Assembly: GCA_003512825.1 (NCBI GenBank)
Contig: DOOI01000032.1
Coordinates: 5,004-15,634, forward strand
Direction: 5' to 3'
From: Paracoccaceae bacterium
Lineage (GTDB): Bacteria > Pseudomonadota > Alphaproteobacteria > Rhodobacterales > Rhodobacteraceae
Length of the DNA stretch: 10,631 bases
Part shown: positions 1 to 6,613 of the stretch, piece after piece
Numbering within the stretch: the stretch's first letter is position 1
How the letters are laid out: each line of letters starts with the position of its first letter
The notes under the pieces: model-generated
What the model was told of the DNA's origin: nothing
The model's database searches: none
The model's input: only the letters and a program-made list of their open reading frames with translations
Made by a program: the position numbers and the translations under genes

Positions 1-688
1 CCACCAAGCCGGTGGTTTCGGCATGCAACCGCCAACCGCCCAGTTCTTCGGAGTCGACCGCCTCACCAATAGCAAGCGAGGTGACGCGCGCGCTGGACAC
101 GGCCAGGAAGGCACCTTTCTTCATCACCACGAAATCCGCCAGACAACTGTACCATGTCGACGAACCCAGACAGGGCCCCAGCACTGCACTTACCCAGGGA
201 ATTTCGCGGCGGCGACAGTATTGCTGCGGATCCATGCCAGCGGCGGACATCGCTGCCGCACCTAGGCTGTCGGGCACGCGTGACCCGCTTGATTCTCCCA
301 GAAAGATCAGTGGCATACCTACCTTTGTCGCTGACTCTTTGATCCGCGCGATCTTTTTCATGTTGGTCGGGGCCGAAGAGGCGCCCTTTACCGTCATGTC
401 ATTGGATACAATCGCCACCCGGCGCCCGTCGATCCGTGCAAACCCGGACACCTTGCCATCGGCGGGCGTGGTGTCTGGATCGGCCGCCGACACCGCTAGG
501 CGCCCCCATTCCTGGAACGATCCCGGGTCGATCAGGCTGTCGATCCGACCGCGGGCATCGCCCTCGCCGGCGACGTGGCGGCGTGCGAGTTTTTCTACGC
601 CACCCATTTGCAACGCATTAGAATCGCGTTCCACCAGTTCTTCCAAAAGCGGGATCCAGGCATCACGGCCCATTGTCTGTTCGGTCAT
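1..688 (-). CDS. Acyl-CoA carboxylase carboxyltransferase (PccB-like), 3' end missing
   Basis: The N-terminal 229 residues of a crotonase-superfamily carboxyltransferase; the gene runs off the left edge. This family moves the carboxyl group from carboxybiotin to an acyl-CoA (propionyl-CoA or acetyl-CoA carboxylase beta type). Visible landmarks are the N-terminal KLARRHVAGEGDARGRID stretch (residues 33-50, matching the usual R-x-x-x-L-x-D start), GESSGSRVPD (131-140, equivalent to the D-S-G-G-A-R acyl-CoA pocket), GPCLGSS (171-177) and SEELGGWRLH (213-222, the family S-E-E-L-G-G-x-x-x-H motif). The usual oxyanion-hole Gly-Gly pair reads Gly-Ser. The ATG at 688 is preceded by GGAGA (694-698) at 5 bases. 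The gene starts 17 bases after the stop of the upstream carboxyltransferase, so it is the last visible gene of the leftward operon. The family is clear; the substrate is unknown because the specificity-determining C-terminal half is outside the window. Confidence 0.93.
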   Translation of the reverse strand, partial: MTEQTMGRDAWIPLLEELVERDSNALQMGGVEKLARRHVAGEGDARGRIDSLIDPGSFQEWGRLAVSAADPDTTPADGKVSGFARIDGRRVAIVSNDMTVKGASSAPTNMKKIARIKESATKVGMPLIFLGESSGSRVPDSLGAAAMSAAGMDPQQYCRRREIPWVSAVLGPCLGSSTWYSCLADFVVMKKGAFLAVSSARVTSLAIGEAVDSEELGGWRLHAETTGLV

Positions 689-705
689 GTCGTTCTCCAT
701 CGGGT

Positions 706-2307
706 TCAGCGCATCGTGCGGCGTTTCGGGCCAAGCTCCATGGCAGCACGGTGGCAGGCATCTTCGGCCCAATCACACAAGAGGGGCCGGGTTTCTTCGG
801 GTTTGATGATGTCGACTACGCCGAATTTCTCCGCGGTGCGGAAGGGCGAAGCGATCTGGCGGTAATGCTCTTCCAGCGCCATTCGACGGGCCTCGGAGTC
901 ATCATCGGCTTCGATTTCACGGCGATAGGCGGCGGCGACACCGCCTTCGATCGGAATCGAGCCCCAGCGTGCCGAAGGCCAGGCATAGCGGTTCGGCAGC
1001 ACATGGCCATCGCCGCCATAAAGCGGTCCCAGCATGCCGCCAGCCAACCCGACGCAGCGTCGGATCACCAGTGATAACCATGGCACTGTCGATTGCTCGA
1101 TTGCGTGCATTGCCCGGATCGCGGCCACCAACGTACCTTCGGCCTCGGCCTCGGGTCCGGTCATTACGCCCGGTTGGTCGACAAGGTTTACGATCGGAAG
1201 ATGGAAGGTATCGCAAAGGTCGACGAACCGCTCCATCTTCGCCGCCGCCGCCCGGGTCAGCGCACCGCCCATTTTGCGAGGATCGTTGATCATCACGCCC
1301 ACCGGCCAGCCATTCAACCGTGCGAGCGCGGTAATCAGCGACCCACCGAAATGCGATGACAGCTCGAACACCGAGCCGAGGTCGAAAACGACCTCCAGAA
1401 TTGGGCGCGGATTGAAGGTCTGGCGCGGGTTTTCCGGGATCGCACCTGCCAGCATTGCCTCCTGCCGGTCCTCCGGATCGTCGCACGGAGTACGCTGTGG
1501 CGCCTCCCAAACATACTGTGGCAGATAGGAGAGAAAGCGCCGCGCCGCCGCCAGTGCCTCAGCCTCGGTTTTAGCCGCCAGTTGCACCGCTCCGCTTTTG
1601 CGATGTACGCTGTCGTAACCTCCCAGCGCTTCCTTGTCGATGTCGAGCCCCAGCGCCTGTTTGACCACCGGCGGTCCACCAGCGAACACCTGGGCCTTAC
1701 CGCGTACCATTATTGACAGATGAGCAGCGCCCACGCGCACTGCGCCCAGACCGGCGCAGGCCCCCATGGCGATACCGACTACGGGGACAGCACCCAAAAG
1801 CGCCGTGAGTGGGAGTTGGGCATAACCGGGGATCTTTGTGTGACCCAACTTGTCGAGCAGCTTGATCGAACCACCGGCACTATCGATGAGCCGGACGATT
1901 GGCAGCCGGTGCTGCATGGCGTAACGGTCGGAGAAAATCCATTTCTCGGCGATCGCGGCCTCGGACGAGCCACCGCGGATGGTGAAATCATCGGCCGCAG
2001 CCACCACGCGGCGGCCGGCGACCAGGCCGACACCGATCACTGCGTTGGACGGCGTGACTCCCGTAAGCTGACCGGCGTCGTCATGATCGGCCTTGCCCGA
2101 CAACAGGCCCATTTCGCGAAATCGCCCATCGTCGAACAGCCCGTCAAGCCGGTCGCGTGCCGTACCCTTGCCCGCAGCATGCTGCCGGGCCACGGCGTCG
2201 CCCCCCCCCATGGCGCGGGCGGCCTGTCGGCGCGCCTCGAGTTCGCGCCGATCCGCGGCCCAAGGTTCGGGTTCGGGTTTGTCAGAAGTGTTGGAAGAAC
2301 GGGCCAT
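706..2307 (-). CDS. Acyl-CoA carboxylase carboxyltransferase (PccB-like), full length
   Basis: A 533-residue carboxyltransferase with both crotonase-type halves, the usual size for propionyl-, acetyl- or methylcrotonyl-CoA carboxylase beta subunits. N half: LIDSAGGSIKLLD (140-152), GACAGLGA (182-189) and ALGGYDSVHRKSG (227-239, the L-G-G-x-x-x-H-x-x-x-G family motif). C half: FDLGSVFELSSHFG (308-321), INDPRKMGGALT (340-351), NLVDQPGVMTG (374-384), RRCVGLAGG (416-424) and YAWPSARWGS (441-450). The C-terminal tail ASPFRTAEKFGVVDIIKPEE (486-505) corresponds to the family's closing D-x-I-I-P-x-x-T-R segment. It should form an oligomer that accepts carboxyl from a biotinylated carrier. The chosen ATG at 2307 shares bases with the ligase stop (TGATG, 2309-2305), which suggests translational coupling; a GTG at 2310 would add one residue. 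It is clearly different from the second carboxyltransferase directly downstream. The acyl-CoA substrate is unknown. Confidence 0.93.
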   Translation of the reverse strand: MARSSNTSDKPEPEPWAADRRELEARRQAARAMGGGDAVARQHAAGKGTARDRLDGLFDDGRFREMGLLSGKADHDDAGQLTGVTPSNAVIGVGLVAGRRVVAAADDFTIRGGSSEAAIAEKWIFSDRYAMQHRLPIVRLIDSAGGSIKLLDKLGHTKIPGYAQLPLTALLGAVPVVGIAMGACAGLGAVRVGAAHLSIMVRGKAQVFAGGPPVVKQALGLDIDKEALGGYDSVHRKSGAVQLAAKTEAEALAAARRFLSYLPQYVWEAPQRTPCDDPEDRQEAMLAGAIPENPRQTFNPRPILEVVFDLGSVFELSSHFGGSLITALARLNGWPVGVMINDPRKMGGALTRAAAAKMERFVDLCDTFHLPIVNLVDQPGVMTGPEAEAEGTLVAAIRAMHAIEQSTVPWLSLVIRRCVGLAGGMLGPLYGGDGHVLPNRYAWPSARWGSIPIEGGVAAAYRREIEADDDSEARRMALEEHYRQIASPFRTAEKFGVVDIIKPEETRPLLCDWAEDACHRAAMELGPKRRTMR

Positions 2308-3890
2308 CACTCGGCACCATGCTCTTCGAGAAAGGACGCCCGCAGCCGGTCCTTAAGTACTTTGCCAGCCGCATTGCGCGGCAAGTCTTCCACCACTTGA
2401 ACAAGCCTCGGGCATTTGTATCCGCTAATCAGGGTCTTGCAATGCGCGCGGATTGCTTCTGTTGTCGGCATCTCACCCGGCGCGGCAACGATAAAGGCGG
2501 CGACGCTTTCACCCCATTCCGCACTTGGCAGCCCGACAACCGCGCAATCATAAACCGCCGGGTTGCTTCGCAGCGCGTCTTCAACCTCAAGGGCGTAGAC
2601 GTTGAACCCGCCGGAAATGATCATGTCCTTATTGCGCCCGACGATGTACAGATACCCATCGTCATCAATACGGCCCAGATCACCGGTGTAGTACCATCCC
2701 CCCCGGATCGTCTGTGCCTCAAGCTCGGGCCGGTTCCAGAACCGAACTTCGCCAATCCCATCGTGTGCGATGACGATTTCGCCAACCTCGCCCTTGGCGA
2801 CCGGTTGATCATCGCTGCCATGCAGTGCAATCCCGACATTCGCAGCCGGTTTGCCACAGCTTTGTATGCGCGGCGACGGCATGCCTTTATCCAGGTGTTC
2901 GTGGGGGTAGAGGATGCTCAGCGGTTGAATCGCCTCGGTCATCCCGTATTGCTGTCGCAAAATTGGCCCGAAACGTTCCAGCGCCGCTTCGATCATCGCC
3001 GCGGGGGTCGAAGCCGTGCCATAGTTGAGCCGAACCAGCGACGACATGTCCGCCTTAGGGTCGGCGTCGAGCGCCTCGAGCAGACGCCGCAACATTGTCG
3101 GCACGACCAGCATCTGGGTTATTCGCTGTTCGGCAATTACATTCAGAGTTCGCTCAACGTCGAAGGATCCGGGTACCACGTTGCGCGCGCCCCGCAGGTA
3201 ACTGGGCAGCAATTGAACGCCCGAAGCATGGGTCAGCGGACCAAGATGCAACGTGGCATCGGACACCCCCAGAGCGTATTCCATAGCCATGAAGTTATTG
3301 TTGAGCTGTGTCCGCAACCGGCCCCAGCTATAGACCACACCCTTGGGCTTGCCGGTGGTGCCCGAGGTATAGGCGATACGTTGAACGCCAGTCATGGGCA
3401 CCGTGACAGCGGGCGCACGGTCCCGAGCGGCGTCGACCAGACTGGCATAAGACATCGGATCGCCGCTTTGATCACCGTAGCGGATTACCAGCAAGTCAGC
3501 ACCGACGGCACGCTGGATTTCATCAGCGACAGCGAAGAAGGCTTCGGACACCACGAGCACACGAGCACCGCAATCATTCAAGATATCGAGTTGCTCGGGC
3601 AATGCATGGCGCGCATTGAGCGCCACATAGGCAAGTCCAGCCTTTTCGATCCCGAAAGGGCAGATCACCGCATGGGCCGAGTTCTCCATCAGCACGGCGA
3701 CCCGAGTGCCGGTCGGCAAGCCGAGTCCGATTAGGGCATTGGCGAACCGGTTGCTGGCTACCTCGAGATCGATATAGCGCCAGTCTCGGTCAGGACAGGT
3801 GAGAGCGACGCGATCGCGAAACCGGTCGGCCGCCCAACTGAGAAGCCCGCCCGCAATCATACCTTTGGGGGCCGTGTCAAGAATTGTCAT
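2307..3890 (-). CDS. AMP-forming acyl-CoA ligase (ANL superfamily)
   Basis: A 527-residue AMP-dependent synthetase/ligase, expected to convert a carboxylic acid plus ATP and CoA into an acyl-CoA through an acyl-adenylate. Motifs in order: phosphate loop YTSGTTGKPKG (174-184), YGMTEA (315-320), YYTGDLGRID (400-409), hinge and A8 core GRNKDMIISGG (418-428), and PRNAAGK with catalytic Lys510 near the C-terminus. Length and motif spacing are normal and no catalytic residue is missing. There is no signal peptide or membrane segment, so it is cytoplasmic. The ATG at 3890 follows the permease stop by 13 bases, with GGGTAGGG-like Shine-Dalgarno bases just upstream. Lying between an importer and two carboxyltransferases, it plausibly activates the imported acid for carboxylation. 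Acid-binding pocket residues cannot be read reliably by eye, so the chain length or aromatic nature of the substrate is open. Confidence 0.95.
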   Translation of the reverse strand: MTILDTAPKGMIAGGLLSWAADRFRDRVALTCPDRDWRYIDLEVASNRFANALIGLGLPTGTRVAVLMENSAHAVICPFGIEKAGLAYVALNARHALPEQLDILNDCGARVLVVSEAFFAVADEIQRAVGADLLVIRYGDQSGDPMSYASLVDAARDRAPAVTVPMTGVQRIAYTSGTTGKPKGVVYSWGRLRTQLNNNFMAMEYALGVSDATLHLGPLTHASGVQLLPSYLRGARNVVPGSFDVERTLNVIAEQRITQMLVVPTMLRRLLEALDADPKADMSSLVRLNYGTASTPAAMIEAALERFGPILRQQYGMTEAIQPLSILYPHEHLDKGMPSPRIQSCGKPAANVGIALHGSDDQPVAKGEVGEIVIAHDGIGEVRFWNRPELEAQTIRGGWYYTGDLGRIDDDGYLYIVGRNKDMIISGGFNVYALEVEDALRSNPAVYDCAVVGLPSAEWGESVAAFIVAAPGEMPTTEAIRAHCKTLISGYKCPRLVQVVEDLPRNAAGKVLKDRLRASFLEEHGAE

Positions 3891-3903
3891 CGCCCTACCC
3901 GCC

Positions 3904-4680
3904 TTACTGCCAGCGCAAGAGATGTCGTTCCAACCAGCTCATCCCCATGGTCACGGCAAGGCCAATCAGCGCCAAGACAAGCAGCAGAGCCATGACCGCG
4001 CTGGTCTCGAAATTTGCCTGCAGAAAGCTCAGCGTTTGCCCTATCCCGTGTTCTGCGGCGATAAGTTCGGCCCCGATCACACCCAGCATCGAATAGACCA
4101 GGGCTAGACGCAGGCCGGAAAAGATCGACGGCACCGCCGAAGGCAACGTGATTGTGCGGAATATCCGACCCTTGGACACGCCCAGACTGCGCGCCAGGGT
4201 GACTATATCGCCGCTGACTGAACGTATCCCGGCCACGGTAGCCGCCAGGACCACAAAATACGATAGGCTGACCCCAACCGCGATTTTCGAGCCCAGCCCA
4301 AGGCCGAACCACAGCAGAAACAGCGGCGCAAGGGCGATCCGCGGAATGGCGTTTAAGAGCGTCAGATAGGGCGTGGCGAACCGTTCGGTCGCGGGCCAAG
4401 TGACGAACATCAGACCGGTCAGAATGGCCATGGTCGACCCCAGCACGAACGAGGCGAAGGTTCCAAACAGCGTATAGCCGATGTCTTTCCACAAACTGCG
4501 CTCGGTCACGAAACCTTCCCACAGGAAGCCAACCGCATCCGAGGGTTTGCCGATCATCAGCGGATCGACCCAGCGCAGCCGCGCCGAAGTCTCCCACAAG
4601 GCGATCAGGGCAGCGATGAACACCAAATGCGCCACTATCCAACCCATGGTCAGCGGTGGTGTCTTGTTGTGATCGTTCAT
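3904..4680 (-). CDS. ABC importer permease, nitrate/sulfonate/taurine (SsuC/TauC) type
   Basis: A 258-residue inner-membrane permease of the binding-protein-dependent type. Hydrophobic spans are visible at about 14-32, 70-93, 106-127, 133-151, 193-210 and 226-247, giving the six expected helices. The cytoplasmic coupling (EAA) loop is at 163-185: ARSLGVSKGRIFRTITLP, then A-V-P-S-I, with the conserved Gly and the closing Leu-Pro. A second family segment, GAELIAAEHGIG (203-214), is typical of the SsuC/TauC/NrtB branch. The ATG at 4680 overlaps the ATPase stop by four bases (ATGA), so the two are very likely translationally coupled and form one transporter with the upstream binding protein. The branch includes importers for sulfonates, nitrate, thiamine precursors and phthalate-like acids; the sequence does not show which applies here. 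Confidence 0.95.
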   Translation of the reverse strand: MNDHNKTPPLTMGWIVAHLVFIAALIALWETSARLRWVDPLMIGKPSDAVGFLWEGFVTERSLWKDIGYTLFGTFASFVLGSTMAILTGLMFVTWPATERFATPYLTLLNAIPRIALAPLFLLWFGLGLGSKIAVGVSLSYFVVLAATVAGIRSVSGDIVTLARSLGVSKGRIFRTITLPSAVPSIFSGLRLALVYSMLGVIGAELIAAEHGIGQTLSFLQANFETSAVMALLLVLALIGLAVTMGMSWLERHLLRWQ

Positions 4681-5477
4681 GATTTCATCCCCGCTTCGAG
4701 GACTTCCCAGACCTCAGTGTAGATTTCGTGGAATTCGTGGCTTTTCTGCAGATCGCGCACCGAGCGCGGGCGGGGCAGGTCGATCTTGATATCCGCGACG
4801 ATCCGTCCCGGGCGGGCGCTCATTACCATCACACGATCCGAAAGCGCCACGGCTTCACCGAGATCGTGGGTGATGAAGACAACGGTCTTTTGATGCTCGC
4901 GCCACAGGTCCAACAGCAAATCTTCAAGTTGAAGCTTGGTCTGGGCGTCAAGGGCGCCGAAAGGTTCGTCCATTAAAAGAACTGGCGAGTCGAGACAGAA
5001 GGTCCGGGCCAAGGCATTGCGCTGCCGCATGCCATGCGACAACGCTTTGGGGTACTGATCGGCAAAACCGTGGAGGCCGACCCGCTCCAGAAGGTGATGC
5101 GCCTTTTTCTCGCGCTCTTTGCCGGGCAACAGGCCGCGCGCCTCCATACCATACATCGCGTTGCCCAGTGTGGTGCGCCACGGCAGTAGGCAATCCCGCG
5201 CCAGCATATAGGCCACATCGGAGTTGCCCTCGCGGGCGGGTTTGCCCAGAACTTTGACCGTTCCCGTCTGCACTGGAAGCAACCCGGTCAGGAGGTTGAG
5301 CAACGTGGTCTTGCCGCAGCCAGATGGGCCGACCACCGACACAAATTCGCCCGGAGCGATATCGAAGCTGGCCTCTTTCAATCCAGTGATATCGCCGAAA
5401 TGCACCGACACGTCACGCAGATGAATGGCGGCGTCAGCAGTCGCAGCGCCTGTGGTCATGGCCGCAGCCTGGGTCAT
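4677..5477 (-). CDS. ABC importer ATP-binding protein, SsuB/TauB type
   Basis: A 266-residue nucleotide-binding subunit powering the importer. Walker A GPSGCGKTT (50-58), Walker B VLLMDEP (166-172) followed by the D-loop G-A-L-D (174-177), and the switch histidine in FITHD (H204) are intact. Two elements deviate. The Q-loop region reads YMLARDCLLPW (90-100), placing Ala where Gln usually sits, and the signature reads LSHGMRQR (146-153) instead of L-S-G-G-Q-x-Q-R. A Q-loop of the A-R-D-x-L-L-P-W kind is, as I recall, common in part of this family, so the protein is probably functional. The ATG at 5477 has GGAGG five bases upstream; an in-frame ATG at 5459 is a weaker alternative because it lacks that site. 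A 70-base gap containing a strong hairpin separates it from the binding-protein gene. Confidence 0.95.
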   Translation of the reverse strand: MTQAAAMTTGAATADAAIHLRDVSVHFGDITGLKEASFDIAPGEFVSVVGPSGCGKTTLLNLLTGLLPVQTGTVKVLGKPAREGNSDVAYMLARDCLLPWRTTLGNAMYGMEARGLLPGKEREKKAHHLLERVGLHGFADQYPKALSHGMRQRNALARTFCLDSPVLLMDEPFGALDAQTKLQLEDLLLDLWREHQKTVVFITHDLGEAVALSDRVMVMSARPGRIVADIKIDLPRPRSVRDLQKSHEFHEIYTEVWEVLEAGMKS

Positions 5478-5511
5478 GGAGGCCTCCAGTCCGGATGGTG
5501 TGAGAAGGGGA

Positions 5512-5535
5512 GCGGCGGCCTGTCGAGGCCGCCGC
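5512..5535 (-). terminator. Intercistronic GC hairpin after the binding-protein gene
   Basis: A perfect 10-base-pair stem with a 4-base loop: GCGGCGGCCT (5512-5521), loop 5522-5525, and its exact complement (5526-5535). In the leftward transcript it begins 12 bases after the binding-protein stop codon and ends about 34 bases before the ATPase start. No U-run follows on that strand (the next bases are C-rich), so a full intrinsic terminator is unlikely. Similar hairpins after binding-protein genes in other transport operons protect the upstream mRNA or cut downstream expression, which gives excess binding protein. That role is inferred here. Confidence 0.6.
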
Positions 5536-5547
5536 CGAGGGCAGCGA

Positions 5548-6549
5548 TCAGTGCTGCGGCGCGTCTGGCATGATGATCTCGCTCAACTCGACCCGGCGCT
5601 TGGCACCATACAGAGGTTCGGCCAGATCCATCGCGCGCTCGGCCGCGGCCATGTCGATCGACGCCTTGTAGAAGGGGAGCATGTTCTTGATCGTCTGGGC
5701 CAGAATTTCATCGCTCTTGGGCAAATCAAATTTTACCGTTTCCGATACGATTGCGACGACCTCATCATAGTTTTCGGGGTTCTGGACAAAGTCACTTGCC
5801 GCGACGATCGCGTCGCGGAAGGCCGCGGCGACCTCGGCGTTGTCGTCAAGCCAGGACTTGCGCACAATGGCAGGGTTGGACGCGCCCCGATCGGCGATGA
5901 GCGGTGCCGGTTCGGTGGCAGAAACCCCAGCCCAAGCGACCTGGCACATCGCCAGGACTTCGCAAATCGCGCCCAGCGGTTCGATCGCCAGGACCGCATC
6001 AACCTGCCCGCCCGTCAGCGCCGGGATCGCAGTAGGAAGGCCGCCCACTGCAACAAACGTCACAGCGTCTTCTTCGAGGCCTGCGCTTTTGAGCATAAAT
6101 TTCACAGCAAATTCGCCCGCAGTGCCGCGCGCCGACACGCCGACCTTTTTCCCTTCCAGTCGTTTCATGCGGGAGGTCAAATCATCGGCGCCCGACAGAT
6201 CGATACTGTTGCCGATGGCCAGAATGCCGCCCGAGGTGCCGACGAGCAGCGAGATCGCCACGAAGTCAGCGCCTTTCGACACGGCCGCCGCCTGGGCACC
6301 GATCGGCACGGTGATCACATCGACACTGCCGGCCAATAAAGCCTGTGCCCCCAGGGCCGCCGATGGGATCACCACTGGTTCGCAGGTGATGCCTCGCTCG
6401 TCGCAGAAACCCTTTGAAATGGCGACCTTCAACAAAAGGTTGCCGACGCCCGGATACTCCTGAACCCGGATCGTTTGGTTTTCGGCTGCGGCCAGGGTGG
6501 CCGATGCGGCAAACACCGCCGCCAGTGCGGCCTTCTTGAAACTGAACAT
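5548..6549 (-). CDS. ABC importer periplasmic substrate-binding protein (NMT1/SsuA type)
   Basis: A 333-residue secreted solute-binding protein. Residues 1-22 form a signal peptide: basic FKK, a hydrophobic alanine-rich core, then A-A-A before ENQTIRVQ. The mature domain has the NMT1/SsuA pattern: an early strand, KVAISKGFCDERGI (41-54, the family x-x-A-x-x-K-G-x-F-x-x-x-G-I pattern), AALGAQALLAGSVDV (64-78), LEGKKVGVSARGTAGEF (131-147) and a second-lobe segment around ALTGGQVDAVLAIEP (177-191). Two closely spaced cysteine pairs, C49/C56 and C196/C202, could form periplasmic disulfides. The start at 6549 is chosen because GAGGAGG lies six bases upstream and the signal peptide then begins at residue 1; an in-frame ATG at 6582 would add 11 residues ahead of it and lacks support. 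It feeds the ATPase and permease encoded downstream. Family members bind varied small acids, sulfonates and pyrimidines; the ligand is unknown. Confidence 0.94.
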   Translation of the reverse strand: MFSFKKAALAAVFAASATLAAAENQTIRVQEYPGVGNLLLKVAISKGFCDERGITCEPVVIPSAALGAQALLAGSVDVITVPIGAQAAAVSKGADFVAISLLVGTSGGILAIGNSIDLSGADDLTSRMKRLEGKKVGVSARGTAGEFAVKFMLKSAGLEEDAVTFVAVGGLPTAIPALTGGQVDAVLAIEPLGAICEVLAMCQVAWAGVSATEPAPLIADRGASNPAIVRKSWLDDNAEVAAAFRDAIVAASDFVQNPENYDEVVAIVSETVKFDLPKSDEILAQTIKNMLPFYKASIDMAAAERAMDLAEPLYGAKRRVELSEIIMPDAPQH

Positions 6550-6555
6550 GTCACG

Positions 6556-6562
6556 CCTCCTC
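6556..6562 (-). promoter_or_regulatory. Ribosome binding site deciding the binding-protein start
   Basis: GAGGAGG on the minus strand, six bases before the ATG at 6549. It supports the start that places the signal peptide at the N-terminus, against the upstream in-frame ATG at 6582. Confidence 0.8.
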
Positions 6563-6613
6563 TGTGTTGGACAATGGTTCACTAGTGTCTTGGTCGAGTC
6601 ACGGACCGCGGGC

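Noticed and set aside
12..806. Plus-strand open frame (264 codons) at the left edge
   Set aside because: It is antisense to the partial carboxyltransferase, whose reading frame is open to the edge and carries clear family motifs.
2157..3734. Long plus-strand open frame (525 codons) opposite the CoA ligase
   Set aside because: It is an antisense shadow: the minus strand encodes an intact ligase with all family motifs, and the plus-strand translation resembles no family.
5479..5490. TGGAGGCCTCCA palindrome just upstream of the ATPase start as a regulatory site
   Set aside because: It is a short GC-rich palindrome with no loop that simply contains the ribosome binding site, and there is no matching copy elsewhere in the window.
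6565..6574. TGTTGGACAA upstream of the binding-protein gene as a fourth GntR operator
   Set aside because: It shares only the right half (GGACAA) with copy 3 and lacks the symmetric TTGT half-site, so it is not distinguishable from chance.
6550..6582. Upstream ATG adding 11 residues to the binding protein
   Set aside because: It would place a charged, His/Arg-containing stretch before a typical signal peptide, and the strong ribosome binding site lies inside the added part.
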